Assembly: GCF_017922435.1 (NCBI RefSeq)
Contig: NZ_VDEZ01000006.1
Span: 1 to 64,000 of the forward strand
DNA: 64,000 bases
Origin: Thalassospira sp. ER-Se-21-Dark
Lineage (GTDB): Bacteria > Pseudomonadota > Alphaproteobacteria > Rhodospirillales > Thalassospiraceae
Direction of reading: 5' to 3'
Positions 1-7,229 of this stretch are shown here, piece after piece. A program made the position numbers and the translations under genes. The notes beneath the pieces were generated by a model. It was not told the origin of the DNA. It did not search any database and saw only the letters and a list, made by a program, of their open reading frames with translations. Position 1 is the stretch's first letter. Each line of letters opens with the position of its first letter.

Positions 1-158
1 GCCTTGTCGATCATGCTGTAGTCCTGGAACGAAGCGCCACCGGCTTCTGCCAGAACTTTGGTGATTGCTGCGGTCAGCGTGGTTTTACCGTGGTCAACGT
101 GGCCGATAGTGCCAACGTTAACGTGCGGTTTTGTACGCTCAAACTTTTCCTTGGCCAT
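1..158 (-). CDS. tuf: Elongation factor Tu, N-terminal part (cut by window edge)
   Basis: The first 52 codons of EF-Tu, the GTPase that carries aminoacyl-tRNA to the ribosome. The protein starts [20 protein letters not shown] and continues into the P-loop HVDHGKTT. The reading frame runs off the left edge of the window. Two tRNA genes (Tyr, Gly) lie just upstream on the same strand, the usual tRNA-tuf arrangement in proteobacteria, so they probably share a transcript. Confidence 0.97.
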   Translation of the reverse strand, partial: MAKEKFERTKPHVNVGTIGHVDHGKTTLTAAITKVLAEAGGASFQDYSMIDK

Positions 159-239
159 TGCCCTCAGATCCTATTATCCGAACCAAAAAAACACGTAGTA
201 ACCCACCGCACGAGCCGACGGGTTGCATCATAAGAATAT

Positions 240-313
240 TGGAGCGGGTGAAGGGAATCGAACCCTCGTCGTAAGCTTGGAAGGCTTCTGCTCTACCATT
301 GAGCTACACCCGC
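240..313 (-). tRNA. tRNA-Gly (anticodon TCC)
   Basis: On the minus strand the cloverleaf begins GCGGGTG and closes with CACCCGC, with TTCGATT in the T loop and CTTCCAA in the anticodon loop, giving anticodon TCC. CCA is encoded. It lies between tRNA-Tyr and tuf in the same direction. Confidence 0.95.
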
Positions 314-349
314 ATATTTATGCTGCGAGCTCTCGCGAGGGCGAGAGAG

Positions 350-434
350 TGGTGGAGGGGGCAGGATTCGAACCTGCGTAGACTAAGTCGGCGGATTTAC
401 AGTCCGCTGCATTTGACCGCTCTGCCACCCCTCC
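350..434 (-). tRNA. tRNA-Tyr (anticodon GTA)
   Basis: Class II tRNA with a long variable arm. The acceptor stem is GGAGGGG/CCCCTCC, the anticodon loop CTGTAAA gives GTA, the T loop reads TTCGAAT, and CCA is encoded. A short hairpin (CTCTCGC/GCGAGAG) separates it from tRNA-Gly and could be a processing site. Confidence 0.95.
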
Positions 435-628
435 ATCAGGGTCGTAACGCCATCCGGGTTTGACCCCGGCCTCGTTGCGGCGAGGGAGGGAATACGGCGA
501 AGGCACCTACCCTGTCAACAGCAAAAAAAGCACGAAATCGTATTTCCTTTCCTATATGTTCGCCAAGTTTCGCCGATCAAACGAAGCAAACTGCATTCAG
601 TCCCCTACGGCCCGGAGGTTTCCGCCAT

Positions 629-1501
629 ATGTCGCGTCGCAATAAATCCCGTTCAGGAAATCGTCATCAAGGTGACGGGGCACCCGATGCCCTCCCGCAA
701 GGCGATGAAAACCGTGAAGGCAATTCGCGCCGCGGACGAAAACGCGGCCGTGACGGTGGTGGATCGGGTGGCAATTCGCGGCTGATTCTATTTGGGCGTC
801 ACCCGGTGATGATGGCAATTGCCAATCCGCAGCGCACGATTCACAAAATCTGGGCCACCGAAAACACCCGTGATGAAGTCATGGCTGCCCTTGCCGATGC
901 CGAACGCGATGACATCGCAGTAGATTCGGCCGGACGCACCGACCTTGATGAAATGCTGCCGCCGGGCACCGTTCATCAGGGCATGGCCATGCATTGCGCG
1001 CCCCTGCCCCAGCTTTCCGTAGAAGAACTGATTGCCGATCACCGCGATTCTGAACAATGCACGGTTCTGATCCTTGATCAGGTGACCGACCCGCATAACG
1101 TTGGCGCGATCCTGCGCAGTGCGGCGGCTTTTGGCGCATCTGCGGTTATCGTGCCTGACCGTCATGCGCCGCCTGAAACCGGTGTGCTTGCCAAATCGGC
1201 CAGCGGTGCGCTTGAAACCGTTCCCTATATCCATGCCGGCAACCTGAACCAGACGCTCGATAAGCTTAAGGGCGCGCATTTCTGGCTGGCAGGTATGGAT
1301 GGCTACGCCGAACAGACACTGGCCGAAGCAAAGCTGCATGGCCGTGTCGGGATTGTCATGGGATCCGAGGGTGAAGGCCTGCGCCGTCTGACGCGTGAAA
1401 GCTGCGACTTCCTGGTCAAGCTTCCGATGTCGGATCGCATCGAGAGCCTTAATGTTTCAAACGCAGCCGCCGTCGCGCTTTACGAGCTGTATCGCAAGTA
1501 G
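629..1501 (+). CDS. rlmB: 23S rRNA (guanosine-2'-O-)-methyltransferase RlmB, SpoU/TrmH family
   Basis: 290 aa. SPOUT-fold enzymes of this family 2'-O-methylate a guanosine in the peptidyl-transferase region of 23S rRNA (G2251 in E. coli) using SAM. All three SpoU motifs are visible: DQVTDPHNVGAILRS (about 150-164), MGSEGEGL (244-251) and SLNVSNAAAVAL (273-284). The first roughly 45 residues are a basic, glycine/arginine-rich tail absent from the E. coli enzyme, probably for RNA contact; the SpoU substrate-binding domain follows. The SD is GGAGG at 614-618, 10 nt before ATG. It is transcribed away from the tRNA-tuf cluster. TrmH-like specificity cannot be excluded, but length and motifs fit RlmB. 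Confidence 0.92.
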   Translation: MSRRNKSRSGNRHQGDGAPDALPQGDENREGNSRRGRKRGRDGGGSGGNSRLILFGRHPVMMAIANPQRTIHKIWATENTRDEVMAALADAERDDIAVDSAGRTDLDEMLPPGTVHQGMAMHCAPLPQLSVEELIADHRDSEQCTVLILDQVTDPHNVGAILRSAAAFGASAVIVPDRHAPPETGVLAKSASGALETVPYIHAGNLNQTLDKLKGAHFWLAGMDGYAEQTLAEAKLHGRVGIVMGSEGEGLRRLTRESCDFLVKLPMSDRIESLNVSNAAAVALYELYRK

Positions 1502-1609
1502 GTCACAGCCCACGAACACGCGCGTTTGAGGCGTTTTCACGGGATGTAAATTTCCGTGCTTCAAACTCTTGCAATCATCAGCGGCCCGGATTATGTTCGC
1601 GCCGCTCAC

Positions 1610-1686
1610 GCCGGCATAGCTATAATTGGTAGAGCAGCTGATTTGTAATCAGAAGGTTGGGAGTTCGAGTCTCTCTGTCGGCACCA
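1610..1686 (+). tRNA. tRNA-Thr (anticodon TGT), integration target of the adjacent element
   Basis: Full cloverleaf: acceptor GCCGGCA/TGTCGGC, anticodon loop TTTGTAA (anticodon TGT), T arm GGGAG TTCGAGT CTCTC, encoded CCA. One acceptor pair is a G-T wobble (the T at 1679). The matching base in the repeat copy at 9391-9414 is C, which would give a Watson-Crick pair. The 3' end therefore appears to have been replaced by the incoming element. No terminator follows before the integrase gene. Confidence 0.95.
1663..1686 (+). repeat. attL: 3' end of tRNA-Thr, left boundary of the integrated element
   Basis: 24 bp beginning GTTCGAGTCTCTCTG and ending GGCACCA, matching 9391-9414 at 23 of 24 positions. 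It spans the T-loop and acceptor 3' strand of the tRNA, a classic attachment site of tyrosine integrases. The bases just before it (A here, T in the other copy) no longer match. Confidence 0.92.
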
Positions 1687-1751
1687 TTTTCCTAGATAAC
1701 CATTTGAAATATAAGGGTTTTTCTATCGAAATCGGGACTCAAATGGACACT

Positions 1752-1763
1752 ATGTGTACCAGT
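1752..1763 (+). repeat. Candidate integrase arm-type site, left end
   Basis: ATGTGTACCAGT occurs here, between the tRNA and the integrase start. It recurs at 9304-9315, and again without its first base at 9318-9328, just inside the right end. Short repeats confined to both ends of an integrated element are what arm-type binding sites of tyrosine integrases look like. The left copy also sits 14 nt before the integrase ATG, so it could autoregulate. Confidence 0.55.
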
Positions 1764-1777
1764 AAGGAGTCCCAAAT

Positions 1778-3331
1778 ATGTCTCTATGCACAAATGTATA
1801 TCGCAGAGGAAGCCGCTACTATTTCAGGAAGCGGATTCCATCCGATTTGAGACACCTTTTTCCTACTGACATATATAAAGTCTCTCTTGGAACACCAAAC
1901 CACCTTGAAGCGCGAGAACGAGGTGCTAAGCTGGCAGCTATTCTTGTCAACTTTTTCCAGGGTCTGCGAATGTCCAACGATAATAAAAATATGCCGCTTC
2001 GCCCGCTGAAAGACGAGCAGACGAGAAAAATACTCAAATCACTAACAGAACAAGCCAAAACTGACTTTGATAAGTTATCTTGGAAACAGAAAGCTCATAG
2101 GTTAGAGCCTGTGGTAATGTTTTCAATGCAAGCACTCAAAGCTGAATATCAACAAGAAGAACTCGAAAAAAACAAGTTTGATATTGCTGTCAAAGACGAA
2201 CTTATAAAACATAAAAATCAAGAAGTTATCGAACAGATTCAACAATCTTCCATCCCTGAACAACAACGAGATGACAACAACGGAATCGAAAATCGCTTCC
2301 AACATTTCATGAATGAAAGAGAGGGAGAAATAGATTCAGGATACTTTGATTTACACAAAGTTGTTTACAGGTATTTTACAGAATTATTCGGTGTAAAAAA
2401 TGTAAGGGATTATACATATGAAGATGCCCTAGCATTTAAAAAGACAGTAGTCTTAATCCCAAAATATCCCAATAACTGGATGGCTTATTTTGGCACCACT
2501 GACCTTGTTAAAGTTCTAGAATTGAATAAAAAAATAAAAAAACCAACAGTTTCTAAGAATACATACAACAAAAAGTACCTTGCCATAATCAACACATTTT
2601 TCAACTGGTGTGAAGACCGGAAGTTCGTAACACAGAGTATCTTTAGGAATATGAACTACACCGCCAAGCCACACGAGAAGAACAAGAGTAAGAAAATGAA
2701 AAGACAACCTTTCAACATTCAGGAATTAAATACTATTTTTAACAGCCCTGATTTTACATCACTGCCTAGAGATTTTCTCTACTTTGGACCGTTGGTATTG
2801 CTTTTCAGCGGCATGAGATTCAGCGAACTTGCGCAACTGCGTATCAAAGATATTGTCGAGCATAATGGATACAAACACTTTGATTTGACTGGAACCGACA
2901 AAGTTCTCAAAACGGATACATCCTATAGGTATATTCCGTTACACGAAGAGCTTATAAAAGTTGGATTCCTTGATTTTGTTGAAGAACAAAAGAAACGAAA
3001 AAAAGATAAATCATCAAAGATTTTTGATGTGAATTTTAACACAGCAAGAAACTCATATGACAGCCGCAGGCTAACGAGATTCTTGGAGAAATTTAAAGAG
3101 AACGGACAGCTTAGAAAAACTGTTGTAGTCCATAGTTTCCGCCATTCTTATCGCAATGGGCTAGTATCATCTGGTGTTGATTCTGAATCCATCGCTATGG
3201 CTATGGGCCACTCATTTAAAGACGTTGAGTCCGGCGAAGATTATAATGATGGTGAGATTAAAAAAGTTCAGTCTGAAAAAGTTCTTGGACTAAAATATGA
3301 AGGATTAGATATCTCACATCTGTATATCTAG
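1778..3331 (+). CDS. int: Tyrosine recombinase/integrase of the IME
   Basis: 517 aa. Catalyses site-specific integration and excision at tRNA-Thr. The N-terminus (RRGSRYYFRKRIPSDLRHLF) resembles the DUF6538 domain of many proteobacterial integrases. A SAM-like core-binding region follows at about 200-310, then the catalytic domain: Arg347 in SGMRFSEL, His452-x-x-Arg455 in HSFRHS, His478 in MGHS and Tyr489 in GEDYND, a complete R-H-R-H-Y set. SD AAGGAG at 1764-1769, 8 nt before ATG. It lies 91 nt after tRNA-Thr in the same direction with no terminator between, so readthrough from the tRNA promoter could express it. Confidence 0.93.
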   Translation: MSLCTNVYRRGSRYYFRKRIPSDLRHLFPTDIYKVSLGTPNHLEARERGAKLAAILVNFFQGLRMSNDNKNMPLRPLKDEQTRKILKSLTEQAKTDFDKLSWKQKAHRLEPVVMFSMQALKAEYQQEELEKNKFDIAVKDELIKHKNQEVIEQIQQSSIPEQQRDDNNGIENRFQHFMNEREGEIDSGYFDLHKVVYRYFTELFGVKNVRDYTYEDALAFKKTVVLIPKYPNNWMAYFGTTDLVKVLELNKKIKKPTVSKNTYNKKYLAIINTFFNWCEDRKFVTQSIFRNMNYTAKPHEKNKSKKMKRQPFNIQELNTIFNSPDFTSLPRDFLYFGPLVLLFSGMRFSELAQLRIKDIVEHNGYKHFDLTGTDKVLKTDTSYRYIPLHEELIKVGFLDFVEEQKKRKKDKSSKIFDVNFNTARNSYDSRRLTRFLEKFKENGQLRKTVVVHSFRHSYRNGLVSSGVDSESIAMAMGHSFKDVESGEDYNDGEIKKVQSEKVLGLKYEGLDISHLYI

Positions 3332-3340
3332 GGGGAACCA

Positions 3341-3604
3341 ATGAGAACACTCATTATACTTGCTTCATTGTCACTAATCGCAGGATGTCAATCACTGAAG
3401 CAAAGCACAATTTTTGCAGACCCAGAGATTGTATATCAAAATCAAAGTGGGATTGGTGTTAGATATGTAAATGCAGGGGTTTTCTCAGGTGACAATGAAA
3501 ATATCGCAATGAACCTCATTTCCAGGCATTGCAATAATTCATATAAAATCACCAACAGGGAAAAATCTGGTAAAACCGTTTTGCTTGATGCAGAGTGCAA
3601 TTAA
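3341..3604 (+). CDS. Small predicted lipoprotein of the IME
   Basis: 87 aa, family not recognised. N-terminal signal MRTLIILASLSLIAGC has a lipobox (LIAGC), so it is probably cleaved before Cys16 and anchored in a membrane. The mature part has two further Cys near the C-terminus. It starts 9 nt after the integrase stop with GGGGG as SD and is followed by a terminator, so it is cotranscribed with int. An exclusion-type surface role is possible but untested. Confidence 0.7.
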   Translation: MRTLIILASLSLIAGCQSLKQSTIFADPEIVYQNQSGIGVRYVNAGVFSGDNENIAMNLISRHCNNSYKITNREKSGKTVLLDAECN

Positions 3605-3638
3605 GAAAAACCCCGCCTTTTCAGGTGGGGTTTCTTTT
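3603..3638 (+). terminator. Intrinsic terminator after int-lipoprotein
   Basis: A-rich left arm and CCCCGCC pair with GGTGGGG followed by TTTCTTTT. It ends the integrase transcript before the replication module. The A tract on the left also makes it usable on the other strand. Confidence 0.85.
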
Positions 3639-3666
3639 ATATCAATAACTTAGGAATATGTTCCTA

Positions 3667-3695
3667 TTGACTTTGTTAGAATATTATAATATAAA
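3667..3695 (+). promoter_or_regulatory. Candidate sigma-70 promoter of the replication gene
   Basis: TTGACT at 3667-3672 and TATAAA at 3690-3695 with a 17-bp spacer, just before the leader hairpin and the rep gene. Confidence 0.55.
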
Positions 3696-3698
3696 GAA

Positions 3699-3735
3699 AG
3701 AGTTAAATATGTGGTCGGGAAAACCATTTAACTCT
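3699..3735 (+). repeat. Inverted repeat in the rep leader
   Basis: AGAGTTAAAT (3699-3708) and ATTTAACTCT (3726-3735) are perfect 10-bp arms around a 17-nt loop holding GGTCGGG. It lies at or just after the predicted transcription start. It may be a 5' UTR stem-loop, an operator, or the double-strand origin cut by Rep; the sequence alone cannot decide. Confidence 0.6.
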
Positions 3736-3817
3736 TAACTTCATTTTTTAGTAATTATCGGGGAATTGATAAAGATTAATATATACTAATTTAGCAGAAT
3801 GTCAAGAGAAAAAATGC

Positions 3818-3851
3818 AGCTTCCGTTCACAAAGAATCGGAGGCTTTTTTT
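3818..3851 (+). promoter_or_regulatory. Terminator-like hairpin containing the rep ribosome-binding site
   Basis: AGCTTCCG (3818-3825) pairs with CGGAGGCT (3838-3845, one G-T pair) and is followed by a run of seven T that ends at the rep ATG. The SD GGAGG (3839-3843) lies in the right arm. The same fold would end transcription and hide the SD, a natural attenuation switch for Rep. Confidence 0.65.
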
Positions 3852-5957
3852 ATGGCAACAGGGTTTAAAAATTATATCAGAAAATTAGACGAACATCTCT
3901 TTTCAAAACACCTAAAAGACAACCGTTTTATGAGGCCGGACGATGGAACAGATATGTTCGGCAACTCATACGATGACGAACAAGAAGCAACAAACGACAA
4001 CAAAAAATTAGTCGTCATTCAGTCTCAAAAATCCACCCAATCTGCATCAATCCGAGCTACCGAAAAAAAGTTCATACAGGATTGGAACACATCTTTTGAA
4101 GCCAATCAGAAAGAGTATGACACTTTCAAAAAAGCCCATGATTCCGGCATTTTTCAACAGTTAACCGAAGCCGCACGAGCGGGAATTGATTTTGATATCA
4201 TTTCTATGGATGACATCAATCAAACCTTATCTAAGTTTGCCCTACTCCCTGAGACTATAAAAATTGAAATAACTAAAGTTGTCGAAGCCAAAACAGGTAT
4301 CAAACTTGAACATATCTCCAAGTTATCTAAGCCAAAAATGTTATGGGAATTAAATGACGAATGGGGAGAAAGTGAGGTTCTAAATTGGCTCAAATTTAAA
4401 AATCTCATTAACGGTTTAGAGACATATAAACTCGTTTCCCAATTATCGAATTTTTCCAATTTATCCCTATCTCTGGTTTCCAAATCTGATGAAGAAGTTA
4501 CTGAACTTTCTAGGGAAATATCAGAGTTCTACATCATAAACGAACATATGATTAAACATCTGAAACAAGGTGAATATCACCTGTTTGGATATGACATAAC
4601 CCCACCCCAAAATGTTCTTAAAGCCCAATGTGAAAAATACTGGAAAAGAAGAATTAGAAGGGAAATAGCCGACATAGAAACTTGGGTTTCAAACATGTTG
4701 GGATTAGCCGGAGCAGACCGACTTTTTATATCCAATCACACTTTAAACCGCTTCTCCGATATGTGGAAACGCAACAAAAAGTACCTTGAAGAAACCTACA
4801 TCATGAACAGCAAAAAGGAATATGTCTGCCTAGCTGACATTGCCAAAACCAAGTCAAAAGCAAGGCTTTCAATGATGTATTCCATCATTCAAGGAATGAC
4901 CGATGAAGCCAAGGACAGGAACCTAACACCTGTTTTCATCACTGTGACATTGCCGCCTGAATACCATCCCATGAAAAATAAGGGATATACCCGAAATGAG
5001 CAGTTTGGAGGTTTCTCAGGCACACAACAACGTCAAGAGATGCAAACAAGATGGAAGCATGTTCGAGCGATGGTTGCCAAAAATGATATTAATGTTTTTG
5101 GCATGTTAGTGAATGAATCACACAAGGATGGCACACCGCACAGGCATATGTTGTGCTTCCTACCTCAAAACGAGATTCCAGACCTCAATCATTGTTTCCA
5201 GACACATTTCCCTGAAACAGAATCAAACAAATGGAGACTGCCGGAGAATGGAGTTTCCTATAATATTAAGGTATTGGATTCTCACAGTGGGGCGACCGCT
5301 TACGTCTCGAAATATCTTAGAAAAACTGTGAACCTGGACTCACAGGAAGCAAGCACAGAAACACATGTAGATGAGGACCAACTCAACAATTTTGATGAGT
5401 ATAAGGCATGGGCCAGTTCCAGAAGAATCCGCAGATATGACTTTTTTGGATTAAAATCCATAATCACCAAATGGGCCAGAATCTATAAGGAAAAAGAGAG
5501 GCCACAGGGTTTCTTTGGTGAGATTTGGGATGATATGAAATCACACCGTTTCAAATCTGCACTTCAGAAATTAGGTGCTTTTGGGGATTACAAAAATTTT
5601 ATTATAAAAATAAAATATACTGAACATCTGAACATGTATGAAGAGACATATAGAAAACCACAGACCTTAGAATGTCACAATTCAGACACAGGGGAAAAGT
5701 GGGAATTATCTATGGAATCCCAATGGTTTGTACTGGACAAGGATTCTATAGATTCGTTTATAAATATGGATTCAAAACAACAAAATGATTTTATAGTTAC
5801 ACTTATTTCTAATTATCCTAGGTCCGGCTTCGCCGAAGGTGACTTAGACCCAATTCCGATTGACCCGCCCAAAAAGTTGACGGAAACGGAACGAGCAGAA
5901 CGAAAAAAAATCACCCTAGAACGAGATAAAGCCGCTTACAAAAATAAGGCTGCTTAA
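3852..5957 (+). CDS. HUH-type replication initiator, phage gpA-like (rolling-circle Rep)
   Basis: 701 aa. Resembles the phage replication protein A (P2 gpA) family, which nicks one strand at an origin through a tyrosine and starts rolling-circle replication. Visible signs: a metal-binding HUH motif His430-Arg431-His432 in GTPHRHML, preceded by a strand ending VFGMLVNESH, and two candidate nucleophiles Tyr484 and Tyr488 in AYVSKYLRK, the YxxxY pattern of the two-tyrosine class. The upstream block VFITVTLPPEYHP is also typical. The N-terminal 300 residues are unassigned and the C-terminus is lysine-rich. The SD GGAGG is inside the leader hairpin. In an IME it would replicate the excised circle. 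Confidence 0.82.
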   Translation: MATGFKNYIRKLDEHLFSKHLKDNRFMRPDDGTDMFGNSYDDEQEATNDNKKLVVIQSQKSTQSASIRATEKKFIQDWNTSFEANQKEYDTFKKAHDSGIFQQLTEAARAGIDFDIISMDDINQTLSKFALLPETIKIEITKVVEAKTGIKLEHISKLSKPKMLWELNDEWGESEVLNWLKFKNLINGLETYKLVSQLSNFSNLSLSLVSKSDEEVTELSREISEFYIINEHMIKHLKQGEYHLFGYDITPPQNVLKAQCEKYWKRRIRREIADIETWVSNMLGLAGADRLFISNHTLNRFSDMWKRNKKYLEETYIMNSKKEYVCLADIAKTKSKARLSMMYSIIQGMTDEAKDRNLTPVFITVTLPPEYHPMKNKGYTRNEQFGGFSGTQQRQEMQTRWKHVRAMVAKNDINVFGMLVNESHKDGTPHRHMLCFLPQNEIPDLNHCFQTHFPETESNKWRLPENGVSYNIKVLDSHSGATAYVSKYLRKTVNLDSQEASTETHVDEDQLNNFDEYKAWASSRRIRRYDFFGLKSIITKWARIYKEKERPQGFFGEIWDDMKSHRFKSALQKLGAFGDYKNFIIKIKYTEHLNMYEETYRKPQTLECHNSDTGEKWELSMESQWFVLDKDSIDSFINMDSKQQNDFIVTLISNYPRSGFAEGDLDPIPIDPPKKLTETERAERKKITLERDKAAYKNKAA

Positions 5958-6183
5958 TTATTCCCCCCTCTAGCTTGCAAATCGTATCTCCCCCCAAGGG
6001 GAGATTCTCTCCCAATGTTTCACATTGGGTTTTGGAGCGGGAAACTTACGACTTGTCGTAAAACCCAATCTGAAAAACTTATACACAGCATTACACAAAA
6101 TTAGACTCATATGGGGTCATTTTGTTCCATGCCATGCATAAGTTTAAGCACATGTAAGTCATTGTTTCACAATGATTTTATAC

Positions 6184-6211
6184 TTGACATGTTCCTAATA
6201 TACTGTATAAT
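6184..6211 (+). promoter_or_regulatory. Perfect-consensus sigma-70 promoter for the mob operon
   Basis: TTGACA at 6184-6189 and TATAAT at 6206-6211 with a 16-bp spacer: both hexamers match consensus exactly. It drives the structured leader and the downstream exported protein, lipoprotein, mobC and relaxase genes. Confidence 0.8.
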
Positions 6212-6230
6212 GGTTTCAGTATTACAATAG

Positions 6231-6270
6231 CCAGCCCTTCCCTGCGTGCTACCGCACTTGGGAGAACTGG
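6231..6270. other. Candidate oriT (nested inverted repeat with IncQ-like core)
   Basis: CCAG...CTGG, TCCC...GGGA and TGCG...CGCA nest around CTACC. Read on the minus strand it gives CCAGTTCTC, then AAGTGCGG (6252-6259), reminiscent of the IncQ/RSF1010 oriT core AAGTGCG. It lies upstream of mobC and the relaxase. The likeness is short and from memory. It could instead be a leader RNA element of the mob transcript. Confidence 0.4.
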
Positions 6271-6317
6271 CAGGGGGATTTCATCCCCGCTTGACCCCCT
6301 AAGAAAAAGGAACCTCG

Positions 6318-6752
6318 ATGTTAAAACTGAAACCCAATTTTTTATATATAATTTCTACACTAACTTTTTGTTCAATGTTGACAAATACAGCGTCCGCTCA
6401 ACAATATCTTTTCAGATACAAATCTAATGGACTCATTCATGTAAAAAATGAATCCGTCTTAGTATCTGAATCAACAGAACCAGAAGCACCTCTTTCCCAC
6501 TGTGAAGAGTTCACCTGTGAAAGTGCAGGTGTTGTTTCAAACAGCAACAAACCTCATGCCTATAGGTTCGATACTGCCGGAACATATGAAGTGGTGGATT
6601 ATATTCCTGGAATTGACTCTATTTATATCCCGTCCGGCTCGACATTAGATTATGACCTGGATGGAAACGTAATCATCAATCTTCCATCAGGAATTATTAC
6701 ATTGCACGGCGTATCTGGAACATACGATTTAACAAACCTCAATTACTATTAA
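6318..6752 (+). CDS. Exported hypothetical protein of the IME
   Basis: 144 aa, family not recognised. An N-terminal signal peptide (hydrophobic stretch to about residue 25, then TASAQQ) suggests Sec export with cleavage after ASA. The mature part has two cysteines (HCEEFTCES) that could form a disulfide, and is rich in Ser, Thr, Tyr and Gly, suggesting a beta-rich fold. First gene of the transcript from the consensus promoter, with SD AAAAGGA, ahead of a small lipoprotein and the mob genes. A role at the cell surface during transfer is possible but unsupported by homology I can name. Confidence 0.65.
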   Translation: MLKLKPNFLYIISTLTFCSMLTNTASAQQYLFRYKSNGLIHVKNESVLVSESTEPEAPLSHCEEFTCESAGVVSNSNKPHAYRFDTAGTYEVVDYIPGIDSIYIPSGSTLDYDLDGNVIINLPSGIITLHGVSGTYDLTNLNYY

Positions 6753-6768
6753 TAACAAGGAAAACAAA

Positions 6769-6912
6769 ATGAAATGGGTAATCGGAATAATTGGAATTGT
6801 AGTTATGGTTTCATCATGCAGCGTTCAACATAAACAATTTCAAAACAGATTATTAGACAATGCAGAAAAACAATATTACAGAGAAAATCCGTCAAAACAA
6901 TTAAGGAGATAA
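6769..6912 (+). CDS. Very small lipoprotein (47 aa) ahead of mobC
   Basis: 47 aa starting MKWVIGIIGIVVMVSSCS, a signal sequence with lipobox MVSSC, so a mature lipoprotein of about 31 residues with a polar tail rich in Gln, Asn and Arg. SD AAGG at 6758-6761. It ends 2 nt before mobC, and its last codons carry the mobC SD. Size and place (next to mob genes) recall small entry-exclusion lipoproteins, but no sequence match is claimed. Confidence 0.65.
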   Translation: MKWVIGIIGIVVMVSSCSVQHKQFQNRLLDNAEKQYYRENPSKQLRR

Positions 6913-6914
6913 AT

Positions 6915-7229
6915 ATGGAAACAAATAACTACCCACGATACCTACATTTAAGACTCACTGACAAAATGTTTGCCGACATCGAAAAAAATGCAAATGAACT
7001 TGGATACAACAAAAGTAGATGGTTGCGAGAAGTTATAAAGTTAGCTCTCAAAAATGATTCAATATTAAATGCTAATCTACAATATGTTGAATCAAAAAGA
7101 ATTCACTCTCAGATAAAAGCGATTGGTAACAACCTTAATCAAATTGCTCGAAAAGCAAACACCACTGGAGACATTGAAAATCTTGAGAATATCCAAAATC
7201 AATTAGAGGAAATAAAAAGAAAACTATGA
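6915..7229 (+). CDS. mobC: MobC-like relaxosome accessory protein
   Basis: 104 aa. MobC proteins bind oriT and help melt it for the relaxase. The N-terminus (YLHLRLTDKMFADIEKNANE) fits a ribbon-helix-helix fold, and the C-terminal part contains the MobC-type signature IKAIGNNLNQIARKAN (about 73-88). SD AAGGAGAT lies about 5 nt before ATG. The stop overlaps the relaxase start (ATGA at 7226-7229), so the two are translationally coupled. Confidence 0.88.
   Translation: METNNYPRYLHLRLTDKMFADIEKNANELGYNKSRWLREVIKLALKNDSILNANLQYVESKRIHSQIKAIGNNLNQIARKANTTGDIENLENIQNQLEEIKRKL

Larger units (their letters stand above)
5958..6317 (+). other. Non-coding hub of the IME: clustered inverted repeats
   Basis: No credible gene in this 360-bp stretch. 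It holds ATCTCCCC/GGGGAGAT (5987-6006), CCCAATGT/ACATTGGG (6012-6030), TTACGAC/GTCGTAA (about 6047-6062) and TCATTG/CAATGA (about 6162-6178). These are followed by a consensus promoter and a larger nested inverted repeat. Such a cluster between rep and mob genes is where single-strand origin, double-strand origin or oriT would be expected. Which is which is inference. Confidence 0.6.
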
